Positions 62,878 to 64,000 of a stretch of 64,000 bases of DNA are shown piece after piece. The position numbers and the translations under genes are program-made. The notes under the pieces are model-generated. The model had not been told where the DNA came from. It saw nothing but the letters and a program-made list of their open reading frames with translations, and did no database searches. Origin of the DNA: Heloderma charlesbogerti. Lineage: Eukaryota; Chordata; Lepidosauria; Squamata; Helodermatidae. Positions within the stretch are counted from its first letter, which is position 1, and each line of letters starts with the position of its first letter. The stretch is taken from positions 186,001 through 250,000 of the forward strand of contig JANEZZ010002707.1 in assembly GCA_026122225.1 (NCBI GenBank), in the 5' to 3' direction.

Positions 62878-63530
62878 TAGGGATGGTGGAGAATTCCGCC
62901 ACAGACCCCCGGAGTCTGTGGCGGAACAGACCACTCCCCTTCCCCACCCCGCAAAATTCTCCCCGGACGGACCCTACCTGCCGCCGGCCGGTCCGGTCCG
63001 TCTGCTGCTGTCCGCTGCTCCAGTCTGCGGCTGCAAATAGCGTCTGGCGTAGCGGATGCCATTTGCGTCCCTGCTTTAGCCGTGATAGGCTACGTAAATA
63101 TTTACGTAGCATATCATGGCAAAGAGCAGGGATGCAAATGACATCCGCTACGCTACTTGCGTCGCTACTCTTTTCGTGATAGGCTACGTAAATATTTACG
63201 TGGCCTATCACAGCTAAAGCAGGGATGCAAATGGCATAGCAGACGCCATTTGCGTCCCTGCTCTTTGCCGTGATAGGCTAACATAAAGATTTACGTAGCC
63301 TATCATGGCTAAAGCAGGGACGCAAATGGCGTCTGTTACGCCGGACTCCATTTGCGGCCACAGCCCAGCAGTGGACGGAAGTCCGGCTGCAGACGGGCCC
63401 GGCCAGCGGCTCCGAGGACTCCCCACAGAGTAGAGCCAGCCGGGGAGGATTCCGGGGGGAGGGACGGATCACCCACCCGCCCCCGTGGACACTCCGGATT
63501 GGAAAGGTAAGTTGATTTCGTACACCCCTA
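62878..63530. mobile_element. Foldback hAT-like element, subfamily B copy 2
   Basis: 653-bp GC-rich element with a perfect 8-bp TSD, ACAATGGG, at 62870-62877 and 63531-63538. Ends are TAGGGATGGTGG and CGTACACCCCTA. Left hairpin TTCCGCCACAGAC...GTCTGTGGCGGAA. The core carries three palindromes TGATAGGCTACGTAA...TTACGTAGCCTATCA (about 63081-63118, 63177-63212 and 63269-63306, each with a few changes), linked by GCAGGGATGCAAATG and GCCATTTGCGTCCCTGC inverted blocks. GGTAAGT near the right end (63506-63512). No coding capacity. Confidence 0.88.
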
Positions 63531-63538
63531 ACAATGGG

Positions 63539-63900
63539 ATTGGGGAACTGCACTGCTCTGGAAGTGCTGCCTGGAAAACTTTTAACCCTTTCTATTTGAT
63601 CCCCATGTACACACAAACAAGACAAGTGTAACCCCTTTCCATTCAATCCCCTCTCCCAGTGTATACACAAACAAGAAAAGCGTTACTGCTTGCTTTTACA
63701 AGGACAACACTGACGTGTGTGGGGGGACGGGGACTTCCTAAGTTGCAAAGTTTCAATGCTTCACGGTGGGAACGGGGGATCACTCTGCTCTGCAAGTGTT
63801 GCCTGGAAAACTTTAAACCCTTTGTATTCAATCCCCATGTACACACAAACAAGAGAAATGTAGCTGCTTGCTTTGGGGGGGGGGAGCAGATTTCAGACGT
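63539..63900 (+). repeat. Imperfect tandem repeat of about 232 bp
   Basis: GCCTGGAAAACTTTTAACCC (63569) recurs as GCCTGGAAAACTTTAAACCC (63801). Each is followed by ATCCCCATGTACACACAAAC (63599 and 63831). A shorter internal copy with AGTGTATACACAAACAAG lies at 63658. The array may continue past the window edge or to the left of the inserted foldback element. Confidence 0.75.
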
Positions 63901-64000
63901 TGCAAAAGTACTGTGGAACACTGTGGCCGAGGTAGGGAAGTGAAGGGGGGGGGGCAAGGATGTTGAAATGAAAAAGTTCATGACAAGAGTGGGGAGGGTC
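63901..64000. other. No recognised feature
   Basis: End of the window, with G-rich tracts (G8-G9 near 63876 and 63945). Nothing recognised. Confidence 0.4.

Noticed and set aside
7470..64000. Search for the MGLL exon preceding 7333-7469
   Set aside because: I looked on the minus strand for the HGAGEH, GLDLLVFAHDH and VNADGQYLF regions and found nothing convincing. MGLL has very large introns in other vertebrates, so it may be outside the window.

Overview
The window is nuclear DNA from a squamate reptile, most likely a lizard. It carries full-length BovB (RTE-clade) LINEs, a Sauria-type SINE whose 3' tail resembles BovB, 5'-truncated CR1 and L2 LINEs, several tRNA-derived SINEs and many short inverted-repeat DNA transposons. 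Lizard versus snake cannot be settled from this sequence alone.

The only host gene recognised is MGLL (monoglyceride lipase), on the minus strand. Two consecutive coding exons lie at 7333-7469 and 321-431. They are separated by about 6.9 kb of intron and split the lipase GXSXG motif after Met. Everything to the right of 7469 is read as an upstream MGLL intron or intergenic DNA. I looked for the preceding exon (the SHGAGEH region) and did not find it.

Layout: 1-7.5 kb holds the MGLL exons, a dead full-length BovB in gene sense (1399-4602) and a small hAT-like element (5536-5990). 7.5-12.3 kb holds MITEs, an old CR1-like LINE, a SINE split by a MITE and the Sauria-type SINE (11438-11781). 12.3-15.6 kb is a young full-length BovB with an 11-bp target-site duplication (TSD); its EN-RT frame is open for 987 codons and is spoiled only by one missing base near the C-terminus. 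15.6-26.3 kb is mostly anonymous sequence with MITEs and SINEs and the first large foldback element (23155-23974). 26.3-30.1 kb is a nest: an antisense L2 interrupted by a CR1 and by a second foldback element. 30-50 kb is low-information DNA with scattered MITEs, SINEs and L2 remnants. 50.5-51.5 kb holds two different tandem arrays. 53-55.2 kb is an antisense CR1 with a 365-codon open RT segment. 57-64 kb holds two more foldback elements, a candidate solo LTR and several hairpins.

The most unusual content is a group of four GC-rich foldback elements (23155, 28844, 57468, 62878). They have hAT-like TAGGGATG/CACCCCTA ends and 8-bp TSDs. Their cores are built from repeated 35-40 bp palindromes (CGTGATAGGCTACGT ... 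ACGTAGCCTATCACG), in two copies nested inside a hairpin about 370 bp long. Two subfamilies are visible. None encodes a protein I can recognise.
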